Shown piece by piece: positions 20,032-30,800 of a DNA stretch of 64,000 nt. Source of the DNA: Candidatus Krumholzibacteriia bacterium (lineage in GTDB: Bacteria; Krumholzibacteriota; Krumholzibacteriia; G020349025); assembly GCA_035649275.1 (NCBI GenBank), contig DASRJW010000134.1:62001-126000 (forward strand), in the 5' to 3' direction. The notes below the pieces were generated by a model that was not told where the DNA came from, made no database searches, and saw nothing but the letters and a program-made list of their open reading frames with translations. Numbering within the stretch: the first letter of the stretch is position 1; every line of letters begins with the position of its first letter. The position numbers and the translations under genes are program-made.

Positions 20032-20997
20032 TCAAATCTCCAGCAGGATTTTTCCCATCGAGGCCCGGCTCTCGAGCCGGCGATGTGCCTCGGCGGCGGC
20101 CTCGAGGCGGAAGCGCGCGTCGAGGCGCAACTGCAGGGCGCCGCTCCGGATCCAGCCGAAGAGGTCGGTCACGCGGCCGCGCCGTTCCGCTTCGTCCATG
20201 TGATGGGCGAGGGTGGGTCGGGTGAGGAAGAGTGAACCCATGACGTTGAGGGTTTGCGGGTCCACGGGCGGCACGGCGCCGCTCGCTTGTCCGTACAAGA
20301 CCAGCAGGCCGCGACGGCAGAGACACTGGAGGCTGCGCTCGAAGGTGGCGCGGCCGACCGCATCGTAGACGACATCCGCGCCTCTCCCGCCGGTGAAGTC
20401 ACGCACGGCAGCGACGAAGTCGTCGTGCTCGTACTGCACCACCCGGTCGGCCCCGGTGGCGATGGCGAGCGCGGCTTTCCCGGGACTCGACACGGTGGCG
20501 AGGACGCGAGAGCCACGCAGCTTCGCCATCTGCACCAGCAGTCCACCGACACCCCCGGCAGCGGCATGCACCACCGCCGTGTGCTCCGGGCCGAGCGCGA
20601 AGGTGGAGTGGGAGAGGAAGTGCGCCGTCAGTCCCTGCAACAGGGCGGTGGCCGCGGTGGCGGCGTCGATGTCCGCGGGCAGCGGTACCAGCTTCGCCAC
20701 CGGGACGACGGCGTACTCGGCGTAGGCGCCGCGCTCCATGCAGTAGGCCACCCGTTGCTCCGGTTGCACGGCTGCGACGCCGTCGCCCACGGCGGTCACC
20801 ACGCCCGCGGCCTCCACACCCGCCGTGAAGGGAACTTCGCCGCCGTAGGCACCGGATCGATGGTAGATGTCGATGAAGTTGACCCCGGCGCATTCGATGC
20901 GGACGAGGACCTGTCCCGGTGCGGGAGTGGGCGCCGGGATCTCTTCGAGCTGGAGAACTTCGGGCCCGCCATGGGTCTTGACGCGGATGGCTCGCAT
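20032..20997 (-). CDS. NADPH:quinone reductase-like medium-chain dehydrogenase
   Basis: The 321-residue protein is a zinc-free MDR enzyme of the quinone oxidoreductase type. It has MRAIRVKTHGGPEVLQLEE at the start, GVNFIDIYHRSGAY, and the NADPH-binding HAAAGGVGGLLVQMAKLRGSRV Rossmann motif. DVVYDAVGRATFERSLQCL and the tail RASMGKILLEI complete it. It would reduce quinones or enones with NADPH in the cytosol. The structural zinc cysteines of alcohol dehydrogenases are absent, as expected. ATG 20997 follows GGGAGG. It converges on the amidohydrolase operon with an 11-bp gap. Confidence 0.9.
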   Translation of the reverse strand: MRAIRVKTHGGPEVLQLEEIPAPTPAPGQVLVRIECAGVNFIDIYHRSGAYGGEVPFTAGVEAAGVVTAVGDGVAAVQPEQRVAYCMERGAYAEYAVVPVAKLVPLPADIDAATAATALLQGLTAHFLSHSTFALGPEHTAVVHAAAGGVGGLLVQMAKLRGSRVLATVSSPGKAALAIATGADRVVQYEHDDFVAAVRDFTGGRGADVVYDAVGRATFERSLQCLCRRGLLVLYGQASGAVPPVDPQTLNVMGSLFLTRPTLAHHMDEAERRGRVTDLFGWIRSGALQLRLDARFRLEAAAEAHRRLESRASMGKILLEI

Positions 20998-21175
20998 CTC
21001 GCCTCCCGTCCACGCCACACCGGGCGCGATGCCTCGAAGGAGTCGCGGTCAGCGCCGGCCGGCGCGGATGGGGAGCATACACGGGCCCCAGCCCGAGCGG
21101 CGGGAGTTCCGCGCTGGGGAGCCCTAGGTGGCGGCAGACCGCTGTGGCTGCGAGCCGTGCTGCCTGCGATCCGCG

Positions 21176-21204
21176 GTGACGCCACCCAGGGTGCGGGTTA
21201 CAAT
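21176..21204 (+). promoter_or_regulatory. Promoter of the 21236 gene
   Basis: GTGACG (21176-21181) and TACAAT (21199-21204) are separated by 17 bp. The predicted start near 21211 leaves a 25-nt leader that contains the AAGGAGG ribosome-binding site. Confidence 0.65.
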
Positions 21205-21235
21205 GCCCGCCAACCACGAGCCCCAAGGAGGCCCG

Positions 21236-22087
21236 ATGTCCGCCCTGCAGCACCGGCCGCTCCTGCGGCTCGTGCCCATCGGGAACATCCAGTTCCACGA
21301 GCATCCGGAACGCCACCGGACCTTGCGGCTCCTCGAGCGCATCCGCAAGGAGAAGCTGCTCCGCAACCCGCCCATCGTGGCGCCCCTCGATGGACAGCGT
21401 TACCTCCTCCTCGATGGCGCCAATCGCGTCGGCAGTTTCCAAGAGCTGGGCTACACCCAGTGTCCGGTGCAGGTCATCGATTACGGCGATCCGGCGGTGC
21501 AACTCAAGGGCTGGCACCACATGCTGCTGCAGGGGCAGCCGCTGGATCTGACCACGGCGTACCGCGCCCTCCCCGGCGTCGAATTGCGGCAGGTGACGCA
21601 AGCGGAGGTCGGGACGTTGCTCGAGCTGCGCCGCGTCTTCGCCGTTCTCGTCGACGCCGAGGCGCGCTGCTGGGCTTTCTTCCCGCGTCTCGGCGGGAGC
21701 GGCTTCTCGGTGGGCGATTGGATTCACATCCTGGAGCAAGTGGTGGCGGCTTACGAGGGCAAGACGGCGCTCGAACGCATCAAGCTGGCGGAGTACTCGC
21801 GCCTGCCCGCCATCTTCGACAGCCTGGAGCACCAGCTCGTGCTCTTCCCCGTGCTCAGCAAGAGCGAACTGATGGAGCTCGCCACGCGGCGCATCCTCAT
21901 CCCCACCGGGATCACGCGGCACCTGGTTCCTGGCCGCGCCCTCGCCATGAATCTCGGGCTCGCCTTCTTGACCGAGCTCGGGAGCGAGGCGGAGCGCAGC
22001 GCCCATTTCGCCCGCTTCCTCGACCAGCTCGAGGTGGAAGGGCGCATCCGCTACTACGAAGAAGCGGTCTTCATCCTCAACGAGTAG
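21236..22087 (+). CDS. ParB/sulfiredoxin-fold protein, SbnI/SerK-like
   Basis: The 283-residue protein has an N-terminal ParB/Srx-like domain with IGNIQFHEHPERHR, then a helix, then PPIVAPLDGQRYLLLDGANRVGSFQELGYTQ cut into the fold's strands, with DGANR at the nucleotide loop. In the SbnI and SerK proteins this fold phosphorylates free serine and has a catalytic glutamate in the same early position. The similarity is read by eye and the reaction is uncertain. The C-terminal 150 residues are alpha-helical and not recognised. ATG 21236 follows AAGGAGG. The 3' end overlaps the convergent gene by 11 bp. Confidence 0.6.
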   Translation: MSALQHRPLLRLVPIGNIQFHEHPERHRTLRLLERIRKEKLLRNPPIVAPLDGQRYLLLDGANRVGSFQELGYTQCPVQVIDYGDPAVQLKGWHHMLLQGQPLDLTTAYRALPGVELRQVTQAEVGTLLELRRVFAVLVDAEARCWAFFPRLGGSGFSVGDWIHILEQVVAAYEGKTALERIKLAEYSRLPAIFDSLEHQLVLFPVLSKSELMELATRRILIPTGITRHLVPGRALAMNLGLAFLTELGSEAERSAHFARFLDQLEVEGRIRYYEEAVFILNE

Positions 22088-23753
22088 CGGCCCACCTTCG
22101 CTGCAAGAAGTCCCGGACCAGGCGGGTCCAGCTCGAGTACGAGGTCTCCGTCGGGTCGAGGTCGGACTCCACGCCGGCGCCGGCGAAGCCCACGGCAGCG
22201 GTGCCTGCCCGCCGTCCGGCTTCGAGATCCCTGGCCGCATTGCCCACCATGAGGCTCGCGCCCAGATCGATGCCATGCTCCCGGGCGGCGCGGAGCAGCA
22301 TGCCGGGCTCTGGCTTGCGGCAGTCGCAGGGGCCGGTGTGCTCGGGATGGTGCGGGCAGTAGTACATTCCTTGCACCTCCGCGCCCGCGGCGCGCAGCAA
22401 AGTGCGCAGCCGCTCGTTCACCGCGCGCACCTCGTCCTCGCTCTGCAACCCCTGTGCGATGCCGGATTGATTGCTCACCACGAACACCGGGATCCCGGCT
22501 TCACGCAGCCAGGGCAAGGCGCGCGCCGCGCCGGGGACGAGGTCCACCGTGTTCGGGTCGGTGTTGTAAGGGACGTTGCGAATGAGGGTATCGTCCCGGT
22601 CGACGAAGAAGGCCGCCCGCGACCGCCCTCCCTGCTGTCGCAGCAGGTGCGCAAAGACGAGACTCTCCAGGTCGTCGAGCATCGACTCCAGGTTCCAGCC
22701 GTCGCAGACGCTTTCCCAACCGCGCCGCGCCAGAGCCGCGGCCAGCTCCGGCTGTTCCAGGAGGCGCAGCATCGCGGCCGCCAGCGCCTCCGGATCCTCC
22801 GGCGGCACGAGCAGGACGTTGTCGCCGTCCCGCAGCAGCTCCTTGCCGCCCTCGGTGGCGGTGGCGATGAGCGGAACCCGCTGCGCCATCGCTTCGAGGA
22901 GCGTCCAGGAAAGCCCCTCGTCGTGGGTGGGCACGATGGCGAGTTCGGCGGCAGCGAGATAGCTACTCACGTTGGTACGGAAGCCGACCCATTCGACGTG
23001 CGGGCGCACGCCGAGCTGGTGGCAGAGATCGTGGAGCCTTGCCTCCTCCGGACCCGTGCCAATGAACGCCACGGTGGGCACGGCCCCGGAGCGCGAAGCG
23101 CGCAAGGCCGCCAGGGCGCGCAGCGTTGTCTCCTGACCCTTGCCGGGCTCGAGCATTCCCAGGTGCAGGACAAGCTTCGGCTTGCGCGGCAGCTTGAGCT
23201 GGCGCCGCAGCACGGCTCGATCCTCGCTCGGCATGCTCACATCCAAGCTGACACCGTCGCGGACGACACGCACCGTGTCGGCAGCGAAGCCCGCCTGCGA
23301 CGCGAGCCAGGCGCGGGCGTACTCCGTGCTGGTCAACGTCCGTGTCAGGCGCCGCGCCAGGAACGAGCGATGCAAGTGCGGGAGGTGCGCCCGGTGCGCG
23401 CCCCGCTTCTGGAAGAGGAGTGGTTTCCAGCCGCCCCAGGCGCCGACGACGACGGAGGCCAGCTCGCGATCGAGCTGCACGAAGACCGCGTGGGGACGGA
23501 AGCTCACGAGCAGCCGGCGCATGGCGAAGAGCGTCCGCGGGTGCAGAGCCCGGTCGGTGTGCACCGGCCGGGCCCGCAGACCGGCTTCGGCGGCACGGGC
23601 CAGCACCTTGCTGCCTGGACGCGCCACCACCTGCACCTCGTGACCGCGGGCCACGAGACCGCTGGCGGCCTGCAGGATCCAACGCTCGCGGCCGCCCCAG
23701 CGGGGAAGCGAGCTCACGAAGAGCAGGCGCAGTGCCGCCTGGGTTTCCGGCAT
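22077..23753 (-). CDS. Fusion of GT4-type glycosyltransferase and HAD phosphatase (GmhB-like)
   Basis: The 558-residue protein has two enzymes in one chain. Residues 1-375 are a GT-B glycosyltransferase: LFVSSLPRWGGRERWILQAASGL, KLVLHLGMLEPGKG, WVGFRTNVSSYLAAAELAIVPTHDEG and a conserved E in LLEAMAQRVP. Residues 380-558 are a HAD phosphatase like D,D-heptose 1,7-bisphosphate phosphatase: DRDDTLI with both aspartates near 384, VPYNTDPNTV, FVVSNQSGIAQG and the zinc loop CPHHPEHTGPCDC. The product may both dephosphorylate and transfer heptose-like sugars. ATG 23753 lies 8 nt after a TGC-TACCTT element, so the mRNA may be leaderless. Confidence 0.82.
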   Translation of the reverse strand: MPETQAALRLLFVSSLPRWGGRERWILQAASGLVARGHEVQVVARPGSKVLARAAEAGLRARPVHTDRALHPRTLFAMRRLLVSFRPHAVFVQLDRELASVVVGAWGGWKPLLFQKRGAHRAHLPHLHRSFLARRLTRTLTSTEYARAWLASQAGFAADTVRVVRDGVSLDVSMPSEDRAVLRRQLKLPRKPKLVLHLGMLEPGKGQETTLRALAALRASRSGAVPTVAFIGTGPEEARLHDLCHQLGVRPHVEWVGFRTNVSSYLAAAELAIVPTHDEGLSWTLLEAMAQRVPLIATATEGGKELLRDGDNVLLVPPEDPEALAAAMLRLLEQPELAAALARRGWESVCDGWNLESMLDDLESLVFAHLLRQQGGRSRAAFFVDRDDTLIRNVPYNTDPNTVDLVPGAARALPWLREAGIPVFVVSNQSGIAQGLQSEDEVRAVNERLRTLLRAAGAEVQGMYYCPHHPEHTGPCDCRKPEPGMLLRAAREHGIDLGASLMVGNAARDLEAGRRAGTAAVGFAGAGVESDLDPTETSYSSWTRLVRDFLQRRWAATR

Positions 23754-23760
23754 GCCGCGC

Positions 23761-23769
23761 AAGGTAGCA
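23761..23769 (-). promoter_or_regulatory. Extended -10 promoter of the GT-HAD gene
   Basis: On the minus strand TGC-TACCTT (hexamer 23766-23761) lies 7 nt before the ATG at 23753. No -35 match is seen. Transcription would begin at or within one base of the start codon. Confidence 0.55.
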
Positions 23770-23898
23770 CAGGCGGCGCAGTAAGGCATGCAGTCGGGGC
23801 GCTGTCGTCGTCGGCGTGCGACCTGCCGACTCCGGCGCGCGAAGGAATGGTTGCAGCTCGATGCCGCGGGCGGCGACACTCGGCGAGGGCGGTGGTGC

Positions 23899-25629
23899 AT
23901 GCAGTGGTTTGAGGCGGAGCGGCCGCTGTCCGCGGCGGCGGCAGAGTTCGTGCAGGAGGCTTTCCTGCAGCACACGGCGCACTTCCGCCGGTTGACGCTG
24001 CAGGCCCGCGACCACTTCGAGCGGCGCGAGGCGCTGGCCGGGCGGCGCGACGCCGTGGCCCGACTCGACCTCTACCGCGCCGCGGTCACCGTCGCCGCCG
24101 CCGGGTTGCACCGCCGCCTGGGTCCGAAGTTCCTCGATCGCTCTACCTGGCGCGCGATCAAGAGCGAGTACGCCGATCGTGTCGGCGGCCGCGGCGACGC
24201 GGAAATCGCCCGCACCTTCTTCAACTCCGTCACCCGGCGCCTCTTCACCACCGTGGGCGTGGATTCGGAAGTGGAGTTCACCGAAGAGCCTGCCGCGGCG
24301 GGCGGCAACCCTGGCGTCGTCGAAACCCAGGTCTTCGTGCGCCAGGGCAGCATCGCCGCCCTGGTGGGCGAGATCCTGGAGCGCTACCGCTTCGGCGTCG
24401 CCTACGAGGATGCGGCGCGGGATGCGGAGCTGGTGGCGCGCCGGATCGAGTCCTTCGCTCCCCGCGTCGGCGTCGATGCCATCGAGCTGGCGAAGCCGGT
24501 GTTCTATCGCAACAAAGGCGCTTACCTCGTGGGTCGCTTGCGGAGCCCGACGGGTGACCTGCCGCTGGTGCTGGCTCTGCTCAACACGAACGGCCAGGTC
24601 AGCGTGGACGCGGTGCTGCTCGCGGAGCAGGAGGTGAGCATCGTCTTCAGCTTCACCCACTCCTACTTCCTGGTGGACACCGAGTGCCCGAGAGTGCTGG
24701 TGCTCTTCCTGCGCGAGCTCATGCCTCTCAAGCCGGTGGACGAGCTCTACAGCTCCATTGGCTATAGCAAGCACGGCAAGACCGTGCTCTTCACCGCCCT
24801 GCAGCAGCATCTCGGGCGCTCCGAGGCACGCTTCGACTTCGCCCCCGGGGCGCGGGGCATGGTGATGCTCGTCTTCGCCATGCCCGACTTCGACGTGGTC
24901 TTCAAGGTCATCCGCGACCGCTTCCTGCCGCCGAAGACGACGACGCGCCGGCAAGTGATGGAGAAGTACCACCTCGTGTTCCATCACGATCGCGCCGGGC
25001 GCCTGGTGGGCGCCCAGGAGTTCGAGCACCTGCAGTTCGAGAGCCGTCGTTTCGCCCCGGACCTCCTGGAGGAGCTGCGCACCCAGGCCCGGGACACGGT
25101 GGAGGTGGACGGGGATCGAGTCGTCATCCATCACCTGTACACCGAGCGCCGGGTGACGCCCCTCGATCTCTACCTGCGCGGAGCGCCGCCGGCCGACGCG
25201 GTGGAAGCGGTGCTCGACTACGGCGAGGCGCTCCGCGATCTGGCGGCGACGAACATCTTTCCCGGCGACCTGTTGCTCAAGAACTTCGGCGTCACCCGGC
25301 AGCGGCGCATCGTCTTCTACGATTACGACGAGCTCTGCTTGCTCACGGACTGCAACATCCGCCACCTGCCCTCGCCCCCGGGCGAGGAAGAGGAATGGGC
25401 CGGCGAGCCGTGGTTCTACGCCAGCGACCGCGATGTCTTTCCCGAGGAGTTCGGCAGTTTCCTGGAGCTCCGGGGCGCGCTCCGCGACGCCTTCGTGGCG
25501 CAGCACGGCGAGCTCCTCGCCGTGCCCTTCTGGGACCGCATGCAGTCAGCGCACCGGCAGGGTCTGATTCTCGACCTCTTTCCCTACGTCCAGGAGCGCC
25601 GGCTGCGGGCTGCGGGCCCTGCAGGTTGA
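23899..25629 (+). CDS. aceK: Isocitrate dehydrogenase kinase/phosphatase
   Basis: AceK phosphorylates and dephosphorylates isocitrate dehydrogenase on one serine and so controls the split between the TCA cycle and the glyoxylate bypass. The 576 residues match the usual length. Family features are [55 protein letters not shown] in pieces, a kinase region [11 protein letters not shown], and the catalytic [17 protein letters not shown] near residue 470. ATG 23899 is taken as the start because [11 protein letters not shown] begins the conserved part. The substrate gene icd follows 164 bp downstream. Confidence 0.93.
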   Translation: MQWFEAERPLSAAAAEFVQEAFLQHTAHFRRLTLQARDHFERREALAGRRDAVARLDLYRAAVTVAAAGLHRRLGPKFLDRSTWRAIKSEYADRVGGRGDAEIARTFFNSVTRRLFTTVGVDSEVEFTEEPAAAGGNPGVVETQVFVRQGSIAALVGEILERYRFGVAYEDAARDAELVARRIESFAPRVGVDAIELAKPVFYRNKGAYLVGRLRSPTGDLPLVLALLNTNGQVSVDAVLLAEQEVSIVFSFTHSYFLVDTECPRVLVLFLRELMPLKPVDELYSSIGYSKHGKTVLFTALQQHLGRSEARFDFAPGARGMVMLVFAMPDFDVVFKVIRDRFLPPKTTTRRQVMEKYHLVFHHDRAGRLVGAQEFEHLQFESRRFAPDLLEELRTQARDTVEVDGDRVVIHHLYTERRVTPLDLYLRGAPPADAVEAVLDYGEALRDLAATNIFPGDLLLKNFGVTRQRRIVFYDYDELCLLTDCNIRHLPSPPGEEEEWAGEPWFYASDRDVFPEEFGSFLELRGALRDAFVAQHGELLAVPFWDRMQSAHRQGLILDLFPYVQERRLRAAGPAG

Positions 25630-25721
25630 GGCAGCGCCTGCGGTCCTCGGTGGTTGCTGCACCCAGCATGCGGCCGCGTGCGGCCATGCCGGCGCGACTG
25701 TGCATCGCGCAGTCACCGTGC

Positions 25722-25727
25722 TATCCT
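25722..25727 (+). promoter_or_regulatory. Extended -10-like element before icd
   Basis: GTGC-TATCCT (hexamer 25722-25727) lies 67 nt before the icd ATG, with a weak -35 (TGTGCA at 25699-25704, 17-bp spacing). It would let icd be transcribed separately from aceK. Confidence 0.5.
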
Positions 25728-25793
25728 GTCGCCGGATTCGGAGCCCCGGATCCAGCGATTCCCACCAGGACCGAGTCCGGAAGGAGCGAGTCG

Positions 25794-27092
<1,299 letters not shown>

Positions 27093-27167
27093 CCGTAGCG
27101 CCTGCTGGACGGAGCCTCACCCTCGGGATCGAAGGCTGAGAGGAAAGCGCCCGTACTCGTCACTTTC

Positions 27168-27728
27168 TCAGGAGCGCTCGATGAACTCGTCGGTGCGGGT
27201 GTCGATCTTCACCTTGTCGCCCACGTTGATGTAGGCAGGCACCCTGATCTCGAGCCCGGTCTCCAGCGTCGCCGGCTTGGGGGAGGCGGAGGCCGTGGCG
27301 CCGCGCATGTGCGGCGGCGTCGCCGTCACCTTGAGCTCGACGAACATCGGCACATCGACGCCCACCACGCGGCCGTCGAAGAAGAGGGCCTCGATGACGG
27401 TGCCCTCCACCAGGTAATGCGTGGCGTCGCCGAGCACGTCCGAGTGCAGCGAGGTCATCTCGTACGTCTCCGTGTTCATGAAGTGATAGTCGTCGCCCGC
27501 CCCGTAGCTGAACTGCAGCGAGTGGCGCTCCAGGCTGGCCTGGTCGATTCGATCCTCCGAACGGAAGCGGTGCTCCGTGTTGGTGCCGCTTTCGATGTTG
27601 ACCAGACGGGTCTGGACCATGCCGCGCCAGTTGCCGGGGGTGACGTGCAGGACGTTGGTGACCCGGTGCGGCTTGGCATTGTGCATGATGACCATGCCCA
27701 CCTTGAGCTGGGTGGCCTGAATGCTCAC
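27168..27728 (-). CDS. efp: Translation elongation factor P, lysine-less loop type
   Basis: EF-P relieves ribosome stalling at proline runs. The 186-residue protein starts MSIQATQLKVGMVIMHNAKP and carries the three-domain layout, with YHFMNTETYEM in domain II and GLEIRVPAYINVGDKVKIDTRTDEFIER at the end. The domain I tip reads TPGNWRG (residues 30-36) instead of PGKG or PGRG, so the usual modified lysine or rhamnosylated arginine is not at its normal place. GTG 27728 is chosen because GAGGAG lies just upstream and the homologous region begins there. Confidence 0.93.
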   Translation of the reverse strand: MSIQATQLKVGMVIMHNAKPHRVTNVLHVTPGNWRGMVQTRLVNIESGTNTEHRFRSEDRIDQASLERHSLQFSYGAGDDYHFMNTETYEMTSLHSDVLGDATHYLVEGTVIEALFFDGRVVGVDVPMFVELKVTATPPHMRGATASASPKPATLETGLEIRVPAYINVGDKVKIDTRTDEFIERS

Positions 27729-27813
27729 GGACGACTCCTCGGGCGAAAACGGTGACGAACCGAGCGGGATGCCGGGCCCCCGACAGGGGAACTCCGGCCC
27801 GTGCGAGCGTAGC

Positions 27814-27842
27814 AGGTTACATGCCGCCCCCGAGGCTCGCAA
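27814..27842 (-). promoter_or_regulatory. Promoter of efp
   Basis: On the minus strand TTGCGA (27842-27837) and TAACCT (27819-27814) are separated by 17 bp. Transcription would start near 27807, leaving a leader of about 80 nt. Confidence 0.6.
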
Positions 27843-27893
27843 GCACCCTGAAGTGCGCAGGAGGAGCAGGCTGGGCGCGGTCGGGCGACGCCG

Positions 27894-30800
27894 CTACTTG
27901 AGGACCGCGAGTTTTTGCGACAGGGCTCGGCCTTCCGACTGCAGGCGCAGCAGGTAGACGCCCGAAGGCACGCGCTCGCCGCGCCCGTCCCTGCCGTCCC
28001 AGAGGATGCCGTGCGCCCCGGCCCCCTGGGTGCCCTGGAGCAGCGTCCGCACCAGGCGCCCGGTCAAGTCGAAGATCTCGAGGCGCACCGGAGCGACGTG
28101 TTCCAGCTCGAAGCGGATCGTCGTCGTCGGGTTGAAAGGATTCGGCACGCTCGGTTGCAGGCGGAAGCGCCAGGCGACCGGGAGGGGAGAATCCGTCGGT
28201 GGCGACAGCTGAGCCTTGGCGGCGTAGCCGCTGGCGTAGCCGTCCGTGTCGACGGCGGACACGGTGTAGTTGTCGCAGGTCCCCGGCGGTCCCAGATCCA
28301 CCGTCGTGTCCGGACTGGCGACCGAGGTGACGAAGTTCGCCGCCGAGGGCGCGAAGCCGCTGCTGCTGTCGCAGTACACCGCATAGAAGGCGACGTCCGC
28401 TTCGGGGTTGCGCCTCCAGCGCAGGACGATATGGCCGCCCTGCGTCTGGGCCGTCAGGTTCTTGGGATACGAGGGCTGTGCCATGACGAAGGCGTGGGAG
28501 CCGTAACGCCCCAGATCACCGCGGGAGCCGTCGGGATCCTCGAAGCCCGCGTCGGTCCGACCGGCATCGATGGCGGGGGAATGCACCTGCAGGCGGTAGT
28601 TCACCAGGGTGGTGTCGGCGAAGCGCGGATCGCCGCCGATGGAGCCGGCGCCGGGACTGCAACCGCTGTAGTTCGCCGTGCTGTTGTTCCAGGCCAAGTT
28701 GTAGGCGAGCAAGGTGGGCTGCGCACCCGTGCATCCGACCCCGGTGCCGGTGGTGTTGACGACGATGTTGTTGCTCACCGGGATCGCCGCGGCATTCAGC
28801 CCCAGGCTGCCGGCGCCGTTGCCGGCGCTGTTGCGGTCGAAGGTGTTGCCCGTCACCGCGCCACTCGTCACGTTCTCCAGCATCAATCCGGCACCGCCGA
28901 CGAGGGAGGAGTTGCCCACGAAGAGCGAGTGGCGCACGTGCGCGGTGGGCCCGGTGGCGTGCACGCCGGCGTAGAGGAAGGCCGAGCTGTTCCACAAGAC
29001 CTCGCAACCATCCAGGAGCAAGGCGCTGCTGTTCACGGCAGCGAGGGCGCCCTCCGAAAAACTGGAGGCGTTGTGCGCCAGACGGACGTCCTGAAAGTCG
29101 ACCTGCGACGCCTCCAGTCGCACGCCACCACCGCTGCTCGTCACCGTGTGGTGCGCGATCGAGCCGCCTTGGACGGACACCGTGGAGGAGTTGATCACAT
29201 AGAGCCCGCCGCCGCTCTCGGCACCGGTGTTGCCGTCGATGACGTTGTTCCCCAAGGTCAGATTGCTGCAGGTGTCGAGCACGATGCCGGCGCCCCGCGC
29301 CGTCTGCGGGCCGGCGCTCACCACGTTGGCGTTGATCGTGTTGCCCGTCACCGTGCCGGACGAGCCATAGAGATAGATCCCGCCACCACGAGTGGCGGTG
29401 TTGTCGTGGATGGTGTTGCCCGTGAGGGTCACCGTGCTGTTGCTGGCGAAAAGGCCGCCGCCGCCGCCGAAATCGGCGAAGGTCGTGGCGTGGTTGGAGT
29501 GGATGTCACAGTTCGCCACCAGACCGGTCGAGCTGACGATGCTCACGGCCCCGCCGTAGTGACCGCTCACCGGGGTGTTCCACGCCCCGCCGCTGCCGTT
29601 GCGGAGCTCGAAGCCGTCGAGGCCACCGGTGCCGCTGCCGGTCACGGCGATATAGACGTTCCCGGTGAGATCGATGACGGTTTTACCTGTCGCCAGGTTG
29701 CGGGCGGTGAAGCCGGTGTTCCAGGCGCCGGAGAGGAGCACACCCTTGTTGAGGACGAGGGAGCCGAAGGGCAGCGTGCCGCTGCGGAGGAGCACGGTGT
29801 CTCCCGGCGCCGCGGCGTCGATCGCGGCGCCGAGCGTCGTGGCCGCCGTCGCCGGTGTGTGGTAAGGGAAGACGTTGCTGCCGGAGGAGGCGTAGTAGTG
29901 CCGCGTCGTGGTGCGGATCTGGAAGGCGTTCACCAGCATGCTCGATTGCAGGTCCCGGTTCTTCACCACCACGTTGCGCAAGCCCGGAGTCGCATCGTTG
30001 CCGATCTGCAGGTTCAGCTTCAGGGAGTCGTCGCCCACGACGCTGGAGCTCACCAGCGCGACGCCGTCGCCGAACTCGGCGAAGGCGCCGTAGAGGAGGT
30101 TGTTGCCGGCGATGGTCACCTGCAGTGTCGTGCCCTGATAGGCGAAGGCCGGCAGGACCGCCGTGGCCGTGGGCGGCGTGAGCGGCGGCGGCGCGCAGGG
30201 CACCGCGTCTTGCCAGCCCACTTGGTCATCGGTGTAGGTGCACAGGGTGAAGGTGTTCGCGCGCATCATGCAGGAGACGCCGCCGCCGCAGGCCTCGCAG
30301 TTGCCGTTGGGCTGGTCGATGCAGAGGGTGCCGCAGGTGCAGCCGCTGGCGTACTCGTCGCAGGCCCCGAAGATGTGTCCCGATTCATGGGTGAAAACCT
30401 CGTCCGGGCGCCAGCCGTAACTGCGGAAGAGCAGGAAGCTGTATGGACCCAGCAGGTAGGCGAAGGCCGAACGCCCATCGGTGAGCTGCCCCGCCGCCGG
30501 CTCGGGGTTGTAGGCCACGAAGGAGGTGTAAGCCCAGTTGGTGCCGTAGGTGGCTCGCTGGGCGGTGTTGAAGGCGGTGACACGGGTCGTGTGGGTCCCG
30601 GAGTTGTAGCCGAATTTGGCCATGACGTCGCTGGCCATGGCGGCCACGTCGCCGGAAGGGTGCAGCACCATCTCGCGCCACTGCCGGCAGCGTGCGTCCG
30701 TCGGTTCCACCCAGCGCACGAAGAAGGCCACCCAGCAGTTGTTGTTCTGCTGCGCCTGGGCGCTCCACCAGGCGAGGCCGACGTTGACGCCGTTCACGTA

